The position numbers and the translations under genes are program-made. Below, piece after piece: positions 33,404 through 43,597 of a stretch of 64,000 bases of DNA. The notes under the pieces were generated by a model, which was not told where the DNA came from, ran no database searches, and worked only from the letters and a program-made list of their open reading frames with translations. The stretch is from the NCBI RefSeq assembly GCF_009856825.1, contig NZ_WVTD01000017.1, positions 1-64,000 of the forward strand. The letters run 5' to 3'. The stretch comes from Novosphingobium silvae (GTDB lineage Bacteria > Pseudomonadota > Alphaproteobacteria > Sphingomonadales > Sphingomonadaceae). Each line of letters starts with the position of its first letter. Position 1 is the stretch's first letter.

Positions 33404-33576
33404 CCGAACGCCGCTCGTTCGCCGTCGATCTTCGACACGAGGGAGACGCGCCGCTGCTCGACCAGCTCGAGACTTGGTTCCTCTACGCCAACGTCCTCTG
33501 GGTGGTCCTGGCAACGCTGCTGTCCATCGCTCTGCCCTGCATCGTCATGATGGCGCTCGTCAGGGCTTTCTCGTGA
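33400..33576 (+). CDS. 58-residue phage membrane protein
   Basis: A hydrophilic start (MTERRSFAVDLRHEGD), then two close hydrophobic stretches (FLYANVLWVVLATLLSIALP, CIVMMALVRAF). GTG start coupled by GTGA. Possibly an exclusion or inner-membrane protein; no family recognised. Confidence 0.55.
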   Translation: MTERRSFAVDLRHEGDAPLLDQLETWFLYANVLWVVLATLLSIALPCIVMMALVRAFS

Positions 33577-33698
33577 TCACCAGGCCCCCCGCTGGCCCGG
33601 GCTCGTACCGCCCGGGCCGCACGAGGATCGTCGTCGCCGGCGCCGCCATGTCGGCGGCGGCGATCCTCACCTTCCTCTGCAAGCTGTTCCATCCCTGA
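33573..33698 (+). CDS. 41-residue phage membrane protein
   Basis: Basic, Pro-rich head followed by one membrane helix (RIVVAGAAMSAAAILTFLCK). GTG start overlaps the previous stop (GTGA). Role unknown. Confidence 0.5.
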   Translation: MITRPPAGPGSYRPGRTRIVVAGAAMSAAAILTFLCKLFHP

Positions 33699-33711
33699 AG
33701 GAAGCGCCGCC

Positions 33712-34728
33712 ATGGCATCGCCCAAGCCCGCCAATCTGAAAGTGAATCCGCCGCTGGGGCGCATGCCCGTGCTCCAGTTCCTGCCTCCGGCAGAACTGGG
33801 GATCGATCCCGCCTACCAACGCTCGGCCGAAGGTGGAGACAGCCAGGCGCTCATCCGTCGCATCGCACAGGACTGGGACTGGGATCTGTGCCAGCCTCTC
33901 GTCGTCGCACGCCGGCAGCAGGGCCAGGGCGAGGCATTCTACGTCATCGACGGGCAGCACCGCCTTCTGGCGGCCAAGCTGCGCGGCGACATCGCCCAGC
34001 TGCCCTGCAATATCCGCTCCTACCCGAATGTCTCGGCGGAGGCGGCAAGCTTCGTGAAGCTCAACCAGCAGCGCAAGCCGCTTTCGAAGCTGGACCTGTT
34101 CAAGGCGGCCGTGGCCAGTGGCGATGAAGAAGCCTGTGCCATCGTCGAGGCCATGGAAGATGCAGGCCTGCGCGTGGCACCGCACAACAACCCCACCGCC
34201 TGGAAGCCGGGCATGGTTTCGAACATCTCCGGGATCCAGGCCTCGTGGAGAAAGCACGGCAAGCGCCGCACGGCCACCGCGCTGCGCGCGCTGTCCTCGG
34301 CATATGCCGGGCAGTTCCTGCAGCTGGCGGGCACGATCTTCCCGGGCATCGCCGCCGTTTCTTTCGATGAGCACATCCGCAACAAGATCTTCCTGCACGA
34401 TCGGCTCGAGAAGTTCATCACGATGCTGGCGATCCGCAGCCAGGATGAATGGCGCAAGGACATCAGCGCTCTTCGCATCGACAACACCGGGCTGAGCCTT
34501 TCCGCTGCGAGCGAACGCGTGATCCGCGATGCCTGGGCCCGGGCCAACGGCACACCTGTCACGACGAGCCCGGCGCCGCGGCCACAGGCTCCGGCACCTG
34601 CGCCGCGCACCATCGCGACAGCCATGCAGACGGGAAAGCGCTGGTGCGACCAGTGTGACCGGGGCGTAGATCACCGCGAGATCGCCGCCTGCCGTGACAG
34701 CCACTGCAAGGTCAAGGGCGCTGCCTGA
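33712..34728 (+). CDS. ParB-like nuclease-fold protein (DUF6551-like)
   Basis: 338 residues. Residues 20-110 form a ParB/Srx-type domain (LGIDPAYQRS, QPLVVARRQQ, FYVIDGQHRLLAAKL, the ER/GQHR box), a helical middle part and a C-terminal zinc-ribbon-like end (RWCDQCDRGVDHREIAAC). Such proteins occur in phages and plasmids and may cut or bind DNA using CTP-binding folds; the exact role is unknown. ATG at 33712 follows GAAGG. Confidence 0.72.
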   Translation: MASPKPANLKVNPPLGRMPVLQFLPPAELGIDPAYQRSAEGGDSQALIRRIAQDWDWDLCQPLVVARRQQGQGEAFYVIDGQHRLLAAKLRGDIAQLPCNIRSYPNVSAEAASFVKLNQQRKPLSKLDLFKAAVASGDEEACAIVEAMEDAGLRVAPHNNPTAWKPGMVSNISGIQASWRKHGKRRTATALRALSSAYAGQFLQLAGTIFPGIAAVSFDEHIRNKIFLHDRLEKFITMLAIRSQDEWRKDISALRIDNTGLSLSAASERVIRDAWARANGTPVTTSPAPRPQAPAPAPRTIATAMQTGKRWCDQCDRGVDHREIAACRDSHCKVKGAA

Positions 34729-34937
34729 TGCCTCGCCTTACCCCCATCAACCAGCGCATGTCGGAAGGACGCGACGCCGCGATCGACGCATGGAACAAGG
34801 GACACGATCTCCCGGCCTGCCCCTACGGCCGCGCCACCAAGAGCGCCCTGTTCTGGAACGATGGCGCCGCGCGCGCCCAAGCCGGGCTGGCGCGCGCCCA
34901 AGCTGCACTGGAACAGGTGATGAGGATCGGCGCGTGA
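34728..34937 (+). CDS. Rmf/CrpP-like small protein
   Basis: 69 residues with the ribosome modulation factor-like core GRDAAIDAWNKGHDLPACPY, then an aromatic W-N-D-GAA segment, as in Rmf (ACPY, WxxGW) and the CrpP-type proteins of plasmids. Rmf dimerises idle 70S ribosomes. A phage copy could adjust host translation, but some relatives have other reported roles. ATG overlaps the previous stop (TGATG). Confidence 0.6.
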   Translation: MPRLTPINQRMSEGRDAAIDAWNKGHDLPACPYGRATKSALFWNDGAARAQAGLARAQAALEQVMRIGA

Positions 34938-35116
34938 CCGGGCCCACCTCGATCGAGGCGGTGCCGATCGACGATGCCGCCCGCGACGGCCCCTTTCAGC
35001 TCGTCTTCGCCGATGGCCGCTGCGCCCTGGTCCGCTTCGCTGGCGAACACTGGGTCTTCTCCAGCGGCATCCCCTTTCCCGACCAACCGACCCGCTATCA
35101 CCCCCGAAAGGACTGA
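34934..35116 (+). CDS. 60-residue early phage protein, unknown
   Basis: A compact beta-strand-rich protein (GPFQLVFADGRCALVRFAGE, HWVFSSGIPFP). GTG start coupled by GTGA to the Rmf-like gene. No family recognised. Confidence 0.55.
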   Translation: MTGPTSIEAVPIDDAARDGPFQLVFADGRCALVRFAGEHWVFSSGIPFPDQPTRYHPRKD

Positions 35117-35119
35117 CCC

Positions 35120-36622
35120 TTGTCCGATGCCACAGCCACCGACTTCTCCGACCTGGACGAGGGAGTGATCGCCCCGATTCCGCTAGATCGCCTGATGCTG
35201 TCCACCCTCAACGTCCGCCAGACCGAGCGCGCGGCCGACGTCGATTCGCTTGCAGAGGACATCGCCGCACGCGGCCTGAAGCAGAACCTCGTGGTAGTGC
35301 CCGCGCACTTCACCAGCGGTGAGGCGCGTCCGGAGCACATGGCTGGTGAGCCGCTCGCTTCAGGCGGGAAGAACGTGTGGGACGGCCGGTTCGAAGTCAT
35401 CGCCGGTGGCAGGCGTTTCCAGGCGATGCAGCTGCTGGTCCAGCAGGAACGCCTGTCGCCTACCTACCCTGTCCCCTGCATGGTCGAATTCCGCGACGAA
35501 GCGGCCGAGACATCATTGTCGGAGAACCTCCACCGCGTTGCCATGAACCCGGCCGACGAGTTCGAGGCATATCGCATAATCGTCGAGCGGGCGACGAAGC
35601 ACGGCCTCGATGCCGATCCTGTCGCCTACTGCGCCAAGCGTTTCGGCGTCAGCGTCAAGCACGTCAACGGCCGCCTTCGCCTCGCCACCCTCGCGCCCGA
35701 GATCCTCGACGCCCTACGCGCCAACGAGATCGGCGTGGACAGCGCAAAGGCCTACGCCGGTACGGAAGATCATGCGCTCCAGGTGAAGGTCTTCGCTGCG
35801 CAGAAGAAGTCAACGTGGAAGCCTCATGACCCGCAGCAGGTCCGCCAGGCCCTGCGCGGGGAAACCTTGCCGCTGTCGAACGCGCAGGTGAAGTTCGTCG
35901 GGCTCGATGCCTACCTTGCCGCCGGCGGGCGTACCGAAGTCGAAATGTTCATGGGCACGGAAGGCGAAGAGCGCATCGTCGACGTCAAGTTGGTGAAAAA
36001 GCTCGCCAGCACCAAAGCTGAGGAATTGGTCGCACCAGCGGCCAAGAAGGACGGCTTCGCGTCGGGCCTGCTTGCCGCAGGGGTTGGCAAGCACAACGCC
36101 GTGTGGCCCAAGGACCCGAAGGAAATGGAGCGGATCCCCAGCTGGGGCGATCAGCCGACGAAGGCTCAGAAAAAGAAGTGCGTCGGCGTCTATGCGATCG
36201 ACGGCGACGGTGTCGGTATCGAGCACATCGGCACATTCCGCCCGATCGAGAAGAAAGCAGAGCCCGCGCCGAGACGCGACTGGGCGGCCGAGCACGCCGC
36301 CGAGCAGCGCAAGGAGCTGATCGAAACGCGCGCCGGGCGAATGACCCTGCCGCCCTTTGCAGGTACGCCGCTCGAAGGGCGAGCATTCTGGCCGAACAGT
36401 GATTGGCATAGCGGCATCGAGCCCGACGACACCGACGATGCCTTCAAGTTCGTGGTCGTGCACGTGCGCGTACCCGTCTCGGAGATCGAAGCGAACCTCG
36501 CCGACGCGGAGCGTCTGGTCGACGAGGAAGAGGCGGCAGCACAGCGCACAGCTCTGCTCGAACAACTGCGCGCCGAACGGATCGCTGCGGAAGAAGCAGC
36601 GGCGCAGGAGCAGAGCGCATGA
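35120..36622 (+). CDS. ParB/RepB/Spo0J-family protein without ParA
   Basis: 500 residues. ParB N-terminal CTPase-type domain at 18-125 (IPLDRLMLSTLNVRQTERAA, FEVIAGGRRFQAMQLLVQQE), ENLHRVAMNPADEFEAYRII, then a KorB-like HTH (YCAKRFGVSVKHVNGRLRLA) and a long C-terminal half ending in an acidic coiled coil. TTG start at 35120 after AAAGGA; the spacing fits. Such large ParB proteins sit in phages and plasmids of alphaproteobacteria. No ParA or parS-like cluster was recognised nearby, so a role as regulator or defence-evading DNA binder is as likely as partition. Confidence 0.8.
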   Translation: MSDATATDFSDLDEGVIAPIPLDRLMLSTLNVRQTERAADVDSLAEDIAARGLKQNLVVVPAHFTSGEARPEHMAGEPLASGGKNVWDGRFEVIAGGRRFQAMQLLVQQERLSPTYPVPCMVEFRDEAAETSLSENLHRVAMNPADEFEAYRIIVERATKHGLDADPVAYCAKRFGVSVKHVNGRLRLATLAPEILDALRANEIGVDSAKAYAGTEDHALQVKVFAAQKKSTWKPHDPQQVRQALRGETLPLSNAQVKFVGLDAYLAAGGRTEVEMFMGTEGEERIVDVKLVKKLASTKAEELVAPAAKKDGFASGLLAAGVGKHNAVWPKDPKEMERIPSWGDQPTKAQKKKCVGVYAIDGDGVGIEHIGTFRPIEKKAEPAPRRDWAAEHAAEQRKELIETRAGRMTLPPFAGTPLEGRAFWPNSDWHSGIEPDDTDDAFKFVVVHVRVPVSEIEANLADAERLVDEEEAAAQRTALLEQLRAERIAAEEAAAQEQSA

Positions 36623-36918
36623 CGAAGAACGATCGCACCGTTCCGCCCGTGATGCACTTCCCCACGCACGAGGAGGGCCTGAAGCGCTGTCTGGTGATGA
36701 CCAGTACTGCCGTTCACACCGCGACCCTCCATTCGGGCACCTCGTTCGCGGCGCTGGTGATCAACGCGCCGCAGCACCCTTGCGGCGCCGCCGTCCTGAT
36801 GGACCGGGCAGAAACCGAAGCCATGATCGCTCTTCTGCAGAATGCTTTGGATGATGCCGACCGATTGAATGCCGGGAAGCTTCCGCTTGCTGGTCGGGAA
36901 AAGGGGTCGCTGCAGTGA
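36619..36918 (+). CDS. early phage protein, unknown
   Basis: 99 residues (MTKNDRTVPPVMHFPTHEEG start). Mixed alpha/beta, no motif recognised. Coupled by ATGA to the ParB-type gene and by GTGA to the methylase gene. Confidence 0.55.
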   Translation: MTKNDRTVPPVMHFPTHEEGLKRCLVMTSTAVHTATLHSGTSFAALVINAPQHPCGAAVLMDRAETEAMIALLQNALDDADRLNAGKLPLAGREKGSLQ

Positions 36919-37487
36919 CATGGCCGTTCGGCGCCATGCGCCCCTTCGCCTATGGCGGCCTGCTGGTCGATCCGCCCTGGCACTTCGCCAACTACTCGGA
37001 GGCTGGCGAGGAGAAGAACCCGTCGGCGCACTACAAGTGCATGTCGCTGGCCGACATCGCCGCGCTCCCGGTCGGCCATCTGGCCGCGCCGGACTGCGCG
37101 CTGTTCATGTGGGCCACGGCACCGCTCTTGCCCGAGGCGGTGGAGCTGCTGCGCGCGTGGGGCTTCACCTTCAAGTCGGCCGCCGCCTGGGCGAAGCAGT
37201 CCAGCACTGGCAAGGCATGGCATTTCGGCACCGGTTACGTCTTCCGATCGGCCGCCGAGTTCATCCTGGTGGGTACGATCGGCAAGCCCAAGGTCCAGTC
37301 GCGCTCCGTGCGCAACCTGATCGTCGCGCCCGTGCGCGAGCACAGCCGCAAGCCCGACGACCAGTACACCATGGTCGAGGCTCTGTACGAAGGGCCCTAC
37401 GCCGAGATCTTCAGCCGCAACAGCCGCCCGGGTTGGGACTGCTGGGGCGATGAGGCAGGCAAGTTCGTGGAGCCCGCCGATGCGTGA
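36915..37487 (+). CDS. MT-A70-type adenine methyltransferase
   Basis: 190 residues of the MT-A70/Ime4-like family: LLVDPPWHFANYSE with the catalytic DPPW at residues 19-22, LFMWATAPLLPEAVELL, WHFGTGYVFRSAAEFILVGT and the C-terminal FSRNSRPGWDCWGDE. It would methylate N6-adenine in DNA (or RNA), most likely to protect phage DNA from host restriction. No restriction enzyme sits beside it. GTG start at 36915. Confidence 0.88.
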   Translation: MTWPFGAMRPFAYGGLLVDPPWHFANYSEAGEEKNPSAHYKCMSLADIAALPVGHLAAPDCALFMWATAPLLPEAVELLRAWGFTFKSAAAWAKQSSTGKAWHFGTGYVFRSAAEFILVGTIGKPKVQSRSVRNLIVAPVREHSRKPDDQYTMVEALYEGPYAEIFSRNSRPGWDCWGDEAGKFVEPADA

Positions 37488-37794
37488 TCCCGCGCTCAAG
37501 ATCGCACAGGAGCTCATGGCGGATGAAGACGCCCGCCGCGTCATCGCCGAGCTTTGCTGCTGGTACGACGATGCAATCCCCTACGCCCGCGAAGTGGCGC
37601 GCGACCTGGGCATGCCGGTCGAACAGCTGCGCCGCATCCTGCACCGCCTGATCGATGGTGGATACGCCACGTACGGCCCGCTCTATCGCGAGGACGACGG
37701 CATGCCGATCGGCTCCAGCTACTCGCTGACCGAAACGGGCGAGCAGCTGCGCCAACATATGCCCGGCTTTCCCGAAGCGGTGGCAGGCCGATGA
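37480..37794 (+). CDS. phage protein with winged-helix features
   Basis: 104 residues: helical start, then LGMPVEQLRRILHRLIDGGY and SSYSLTETGEQLRQH, a MarR-like winged-helix pattern. Overlaps the methylase gene by 8 bases. Probable DNA-binding regulator; target unknown. Confidence 0.6.
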   Translation: MRDPALKIAQELMADEDARRVIAELCCWYDDAIPYAREVARDLGMPVEQLRRILHRLIDGGYATYGPLYREDDGMPIGSSYSLTETGEQLRQHMPGFPEAVAGR

Positions 37795-38090
37795 GGCGTT
37801 CCGCCAAGCGCAAGGCGCGGCTGCGCCGCGACCGGGTCGCCCTTCTACGCCAGGCTCAGCGAAAGCGCTGCGGATCCTGCGGCGGCCGGGTGCCGCCTGT
37901 CGGTGCGCGCTGCTCGGCCGCCAATCGCCCGACGCTCGATCACGTGGTGCCGCGTGCGGCCGGCGGCGCCAACGCGATCGGCAACCTGTTGATGATGCAC
38001 CACCGCTGCAACCACGCGAAAGCAGACCGCGCACCGACAGGATGCGAACTGCTGATGCTGGCCGCCGCCAACGCAAGGCTCGGCCTGTGA
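37791..38090 (+). CDS. HNH endonuclease-like protein
   Basis: 99 residues. Two zinc-type pairs (CGSCGGRV; C in ARCSAANRP), then the HNH core TLDHVVPRAAGGANAIGNLL followed by HHRCNHAKADRAP. In phages such proteins often sit beside terminase and help packaging, or act as nicking enzymes. Here it is in the early operon. ATG overlaps the previous stop (ATGA). Confidence 0.8.
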   Translation: MRRSAKRKARLRRDRVALLRQAQRKRCGSCGGRVPPVGARCSAANRPTLDHVVPRAAGGANAIGNLLMMHHRCNHAKADRAPTGCELLMLAAANARLGL

Positions 38091-38512
38091 CCCTGCCCCA
38101 CTGCCTCATCTGCGACGACACCGGCTTCAAGGATCACGCGAGCTTCCGCATGGACCCGTGCGACCACCTGCAGCTGCCGCCGCTGCCCGCTTTGAAACCC
38201 TGCCCGAATCCGTCGTGCGGCAGCATCAGGATCGTCTTCAGGTCGGACCCAAGCACCGGCCAGACGATCGCCTGCCGCGACTGCGGCCTGTCGACCACCC
38301 AGGGCGAGCAGGATCACCAGTACGCCACCTGGAATGGCCTGCTGCGCGCGGATCTCGGCCCGCCCAGGGCATGGCTCTACACCAGCCGCTTCGGCGATGC
38401 AGAACTGATCTTCAACCGCAACACCGAATACGCGGTGCGCCTGCGCGAGCAAGGATACTCCGAGTCGGCGCTGCATCATGGCGCACTCACCGCGGAGATC
38501 TCCGGCCAGTGA
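38087..38512 (+). CDS. Lar-like zinc-ribbon phage protein
   Basis: 141 residues with three cysteine pairs: CLICDD near 6, CPNPSCGS near 39 and CRDCGLS near 63, then QYATWNGLLR. The second and third resemble the Lar restriction-alleviation zinc ribbon (C-x4-C, C-x2-C, ending in A-x-WN). If right, it would relieve host type I restriction, which suits its place beside a DNA methylase. GTG start coupled by GTGA. Confidence 0.5.
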   Translation: MTLPHCLICDDTGFKDHASFRMDPCDHLQLPPLPALKPCPNPSCGSIRIVFRSDPSTGQTIACRDCGLSTTQGEQDHQYATWNGLLRADLGPPRAWLYTSRFGDAELIFNRNTEYAVRLREQGYSESALHHGALTAEISGQ

Positions 38513-38661
38513 GCACCTCCGCGCGCCTCCCCGATCTTGACCCGGCCGTCGTCGAGTTGGTGAAGGCCCTTGCGCGCGCAGCCGCCGCGAATGACATTGC
38601 CCGCCTTCGACAAAAGGATTCGCCTTGTGATGTCGGTTCCGCCGATCGATCCGGCCACTGA
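38509..38661 (+). CDS. 50-residue phage protein, unknown
   Basis: A helical peptide (PDLDPAVVELVKALARAAAA) with a hydrophilic tail. GTG start overlaps the previous stop. Lies 20 bases before the integrase gene; possibly an excision helper, but it has no winged-helix look. Confidence 0.45.
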   Translation: MSTSARLPDLDPAVVELVKALARAAAANDIARLRQKDSPCDVGSADRSGH

Positions 38662-38681
38662 ATGCGTGAAGCGCTGACCCG

Positions 38682-40340
<1,659 letters not shown>

Positions 40341-40555
40341 TCATGCCGTGGTGCGAGCGCGCTTGCCACGGCGCGGGGGGCTTCGTCAACGACTCTCTTG
40401 CCCTCGCCCGCAATCGCCCGGGCGGCTTCTGCCGTTCGCCCCCCGGAATTGCCCGGGTTTCCAGCGGTTCAGCCCATTCCCTTGTGCCTTCCTGTATTCT
40501 CTTGCCCTACCGGCGATGATAGCCTTTTGCCGGAAACCAGAGGATCGAGAACGCC

Positions 40556-41968
40556 ATGAACACTTCACGGACCCGCGCGCCATCCGAGAGTGCCGGCGCC
40601 GGCACCTCGGGTCAGGGACCGGTCGCACGGCGGCGCGGCGCGCTCGACATGCTGATGAATTCGGGCCTCGGCAAGATGCTGCGCGGGATCGGCGTGGCGC
40701 CCCGGCAGGACAGGGGCGAAAGCCTGCTCGACCTTGCCGATGCGCTGCTGTCGCTGCGCGGACGCGCCTCGGGCCCGGCCCTCGCCTCGGCCTTCTTCGA
40801 CCTCTATGAGGCGAGCGATCTCGAAACCCGGCAGGACTTTCTGGGCAAGATCCACGATCTCCACCCCGCCGACGCCGAGGCGATCGACAAGGCCATCGCC
40901 GCGTGGACGAAGAAGCGCGACGAGGCATCGGCCCTTGCGCTCAACGCCGCGAGCAAGTCCCCCAGCCGCCGCCTCATCAACCAGCTCAACCTCGCGCCGC
41001 AGGGGACGCAGCGACTGATCGGCCTGCGCGAGGACCTGCTGGCGGTGCCCCGCGCCGCTACGACGCCGGGCCTCGCGGCGCTGGACCGCGATCTGGAGAA
41101 CGCCTTCACCGCCTGGTTCAACGCCGGTTTCCTGGAACTGCGCCGCATCGGCTGGGACAGCTCGGCCCAGTTGCTCGAACGCATCATCCGCTACGAGGCG
41201 GTGCACCAGATCCAGGGCTGGGACGACCTGAGGCGGCGGGTGGAACCGGCGGATCGGCGTTGCTACGGCTTCTTCCACCCGCAGATGCGCGACGACCCGC
41301 TGATCTTCGTGGAAGTGGCGCTGACCGCCGGCATCCCCGGCGCGATCCACGAGATCATCTCCGAGGAGCGCGAGGGCGTGGATCCACGCGATGCGACCTG
41401 CGCCATCTTCTACTCGATCAGCAATTGCCAGGTTGGCCTGAAAGGCATCCCCTTCGGCAACCACCTCATCAAGCGGGTGGTCGGCCTGCTGAAAGACGAG
41501 CTGCCGCACCTCAAGACCTTCGCCACGCTCTCGCCCGTGCCCGGCTTCGCCCGGTGGCTGGCGAAGGAGCGGGACGGCGCCGCCCCCGTACCGGGCGCCA
41601 GCGAACTGCGCCAGCTGGCCGCGCGCTACCTTGTCGGGTCCAGCGGCAACGGGGAAGCCAGCGGCGAACGCGCGAGGAGCGGCGCGGGCAAGGTGAGCCA
41701 GCCGCTCGACCCGGTGGCACGCTTCCATCTCGGCAACGGCGCGCGGCTTGAGGCCGTCCACGCCAACGCGGACCTGTCGGCCAACGGGCAGAAGCAGTCG
41801 CACGGGGTGATGGTGAACTACCTCTACGAGCTGGCCGACATCGAGGCGAACGTCTTCGCGCTCAACGAACTGGGCACCGTAGCCACGTCGAAGTCGGTGC
41901 AGGCGCTGCTCGAGCCGGAGCCGGCGGCGAGGAAAGGCAAGGCGGCCAAGGATGCAGTCGCCGCCTGA
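40556..41968 (+). CDS. malonyl-CoA decarboxylase
   Basis: 470 residues of the MLYCD family: an N-terminal helical domain (LLDLADALLSLRGRASGPAL) and a GNAT-like catalytic domain with the conserved VHQIQGWDDLRRRVEPADRR, FFHPQMRDDPLIFVEVAL, FYSISNCQVGLKGIPFGNHL and KTFATLSPVPGF. It turns malonyl-CoA into acetyl-CoA and CO2. A C-terminal Ala/Lys extension is normal variation. Starts after GAGAACGCC; single gene, no mat operon partners seen. The tRNA lies on the other strand upstream. Confidence 0.93.
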   Translation: MNTSRTRAPSESAGAGTSGQGPVARRRGALDMLMNSGLGKMLRGIGVAPRQDRGESLLDLADALLSLRGRASGPALASAFFDLYEASDLETRQDFLGKIHDLHPADAEAIDKAIAAWTKKRDEASALALNAASKSPSRRLINQLNLAPQGTQRLIGLREDLLAVPRAATTPGLAALDRDLENAFTAWFNAGFLELRRIGWDSSAQLLERIIRYEAVHQIQGWDDLRRRVEPADRRCYGFFHPQMRDDPLIFVEVALTAGIPGAIHEIISEEREGVDPRDATCAIFYSISNCQVGLKGIPFGNHLIKRVVGLLKDELPHLKTFATLSPVPGFARWLAKERDGAAPVPGASELRQLAARYLVGSSGNGEASGERARSGAGKVSQPLDPVARFHLGNGARLEAVHANADLSANGQKQSHGVMVNYLYELADIEANVFALNELGTVATSKSVQALLEPEPAARKGKAAKDAVAA

Positions 41969-42043
41969 GCGCATGTCGATGCGCTAAGGCCATGCCCTCG
42001 GGGCTCTAGCCCTTGTTTCCCCTCGGCCCCGTCGCCGGGCGCG

Positions 42044-42598
42044 TCAGTGCCCTTCGTAGGCCAGCAGCGCCTGTACCCTGACGCCCGCGTCGCGCAGCCG
42101 CTCGGCCCCGCCAAGCTCGGGCAGGTCGATCGCGAAGTGCGCGCCGATCACCTCGCCTCCCGCCCGGCGAAGCAGTTCGACGGCAGCAAGCGCTGTGCCG
42201 CCCGTGGCGATGAGATCGTCAACGACGATCACCCGGGCCCCGTCCGGCACTGCCCCGGGGTCTACCTCCAGCGTGTCGGTGCCGTATTCGAGCGCGTAGT
42301 CGATCGCGAGGACCGGAACCGGGAGCTTGCCGGGCTTGCGCACCGGCACGAAGGGCAGGCCCATCCGCGCGGCGACGGCGGCGCCGAAAATGAAGCCGCG
42401 CGCCTCGATCCCGGCGATCACTTCGGCCCCGTCGGCTTCCGCGCGCGCCGCCAGGTGGCCGACGGCCGCTGCAAAGCCTGCCCCGTGGCCGATGAGAGTG
42501 GTGACGTCGCGAAAGAGGATGCCGGGCTTGGGGAAGTCCGGGATCGTGCGGATCAGGCCGCGAAGGTCGTCGAGCGTCACTGGGGATTTCTCCGGCAT
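42044..42598 (-). CDS. apt: adenine phosphoribosyltransferase
   Basis: 184 residues, complete type I PRTase. IPDFPKPGILFRDVTTL is the Apt start signature; GIEARGFIFGAAVAARM and the PRPP loop VIVVDDLIATGGTALAA are present. It salvages adenine with PRPP to AMP in the cytosol. ATG at 42598; the frame continues upstream but without family similarity. It follows petC by 134 bases on the same strand and may be co-transcribed. Confidence 0.95.
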   Translation of the reverse strand: MPEKSPVTLDDLRGLIRTIPDFPKPGILFRDVTTLIGHGAGFAAAVGHLAARAEADGAEVIAGIEARGFIFGAAVAARMGLPFVPVRKPGKLPVPVLAIDYALEYGTDTLEVDPGAVPDGARVIVVDDLIATGGTALAAVELLRRAGGEVIGAHFAIDLPELGGAERLRDAGVRVQALLAYEGH

Positions 42599-42731
42599 GG
42601 GGGTCTGCGCAGGCGGCGCGATACAGGAAAGAAGGCCGCCAGGGCAACCGTTCCCGAATGCAAAGCGCCCCGCCATCGGGGAATGGCGGGGCGCATGGCA
42701 GGATTGGCAAGCCGGTTTGTGGGCGGGAAGC

Positions 42732-43571
42732 TCAGTGCTTCTTGCCGGCCCATATATTGCGGTAAGACATGTATCCCAGCACCGTGGCGAAGAGCAGGAA
42801 GAGACACACGGCAAGGCCGGTCTGCTTGCGCTTCTCGAGCTTGGGCTCGGCGGTCCAGATCAGGAAGGCAGAGACGTCCTTCGCCATCTGGTCGACCGTG
42901 GGGCGGGGATTGCCCGCGCCGTATTCGACCTGCCCCTCGCCGGTGAGCGGCGGCGCCATCGCGAGGTTGAGGTTCGCGAAGTACGGGTTGTAGTGCAGGC
43001 CGGACGGGGTCTTGGCGTCCGGGAACTTCTTCAGCAGCTCGGCCGGCTGGGCCTGGTAGCCCGTCAGCAGCGAGTAGACGTAGGCCGGGCCGTCATGGCG
43101 GGCCTTGGTCATCAGCGACAGGTCGGGCGGAACCGCGTTGTTGTTGGCGGCGCGCGCGGCGATGTCGTTGGCGAACGGCTTGGGGAAGTAATCGGTCGGC
43201 ATGCCCGGGCGGCTGTTCGCCTCACCGGTGGTCTGGTCGGTGCCCGGAACCTGGAAGCCGGCCGCGATCGCCTTCACCTGGCCTTCGGAATAGCCCAGCT
43301 GCTCAAGGTCGCGGAAGGCCACGTGGCTCAGCGAGTGGCAGGCCGAGCAGACTTCCTTGTAGACCTGGAAGCCGCGCTGGAGCTGCTGCTTGTCGAACTT
43401 GCCGAACGCGCCGTCGCTGGCGAAGTGGACTTCCTTGGGGTGGCGGTGGAACTCGTGCTCGGCGGTCTCGGCGGCCGGCTCGGTCGCCCAGGTGTAGAAG
43501 CCGAGGCCGAACGACCACGCCAGCGCCACCGTGAAGAACAGCCCGACGAGGATCGAGAGAATGCGTGCCAT
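42732..43571 (-). CDS. petC: cytochrome c1 of the bc1 complex
   Basis: 279 residues. N-terminal signal anchor (ILSILVGLFFTVALAWSFGL), haem c motif CSACH at about 75, the second haem ligand region (NLAMAPPLT), and a C-terminal membrane anchor (TGLAVCLFLLFATVLGYM). It carries electrons from the Rieske protein to cytochrome c in the periplasm. Third gene of petABC. Confidence 0.95.
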   Translation of the reverse strand: MARILSILVGLFFTVALAWSFGLGFYTWATEPAAETAEHEFHRHPKEVHFASDGAFGKFDKQQLQRGFQVYKEVCSACHSLSHVAFRDLEQLGYSEGQVKAIAAGFQVPGTDQTTGEANSRPGMPTDYFPKPFANDIAARAANNNAVPPDLSLMTKARHDGPAYVYSLLTGYQAQPAELLKKFPDAKTPSGLHYNPYFANLNLAMAPPLTGEGQVEYGAGNPRPTVDQMAKDVSAFLIWTAEPKLEKRKQTGLAVCLFLLFATVLGYMSYRNIWAGKKH

Positions 43572-43597
43572 GTCTTTCGTCTTTCGTTCTGGCTGGA

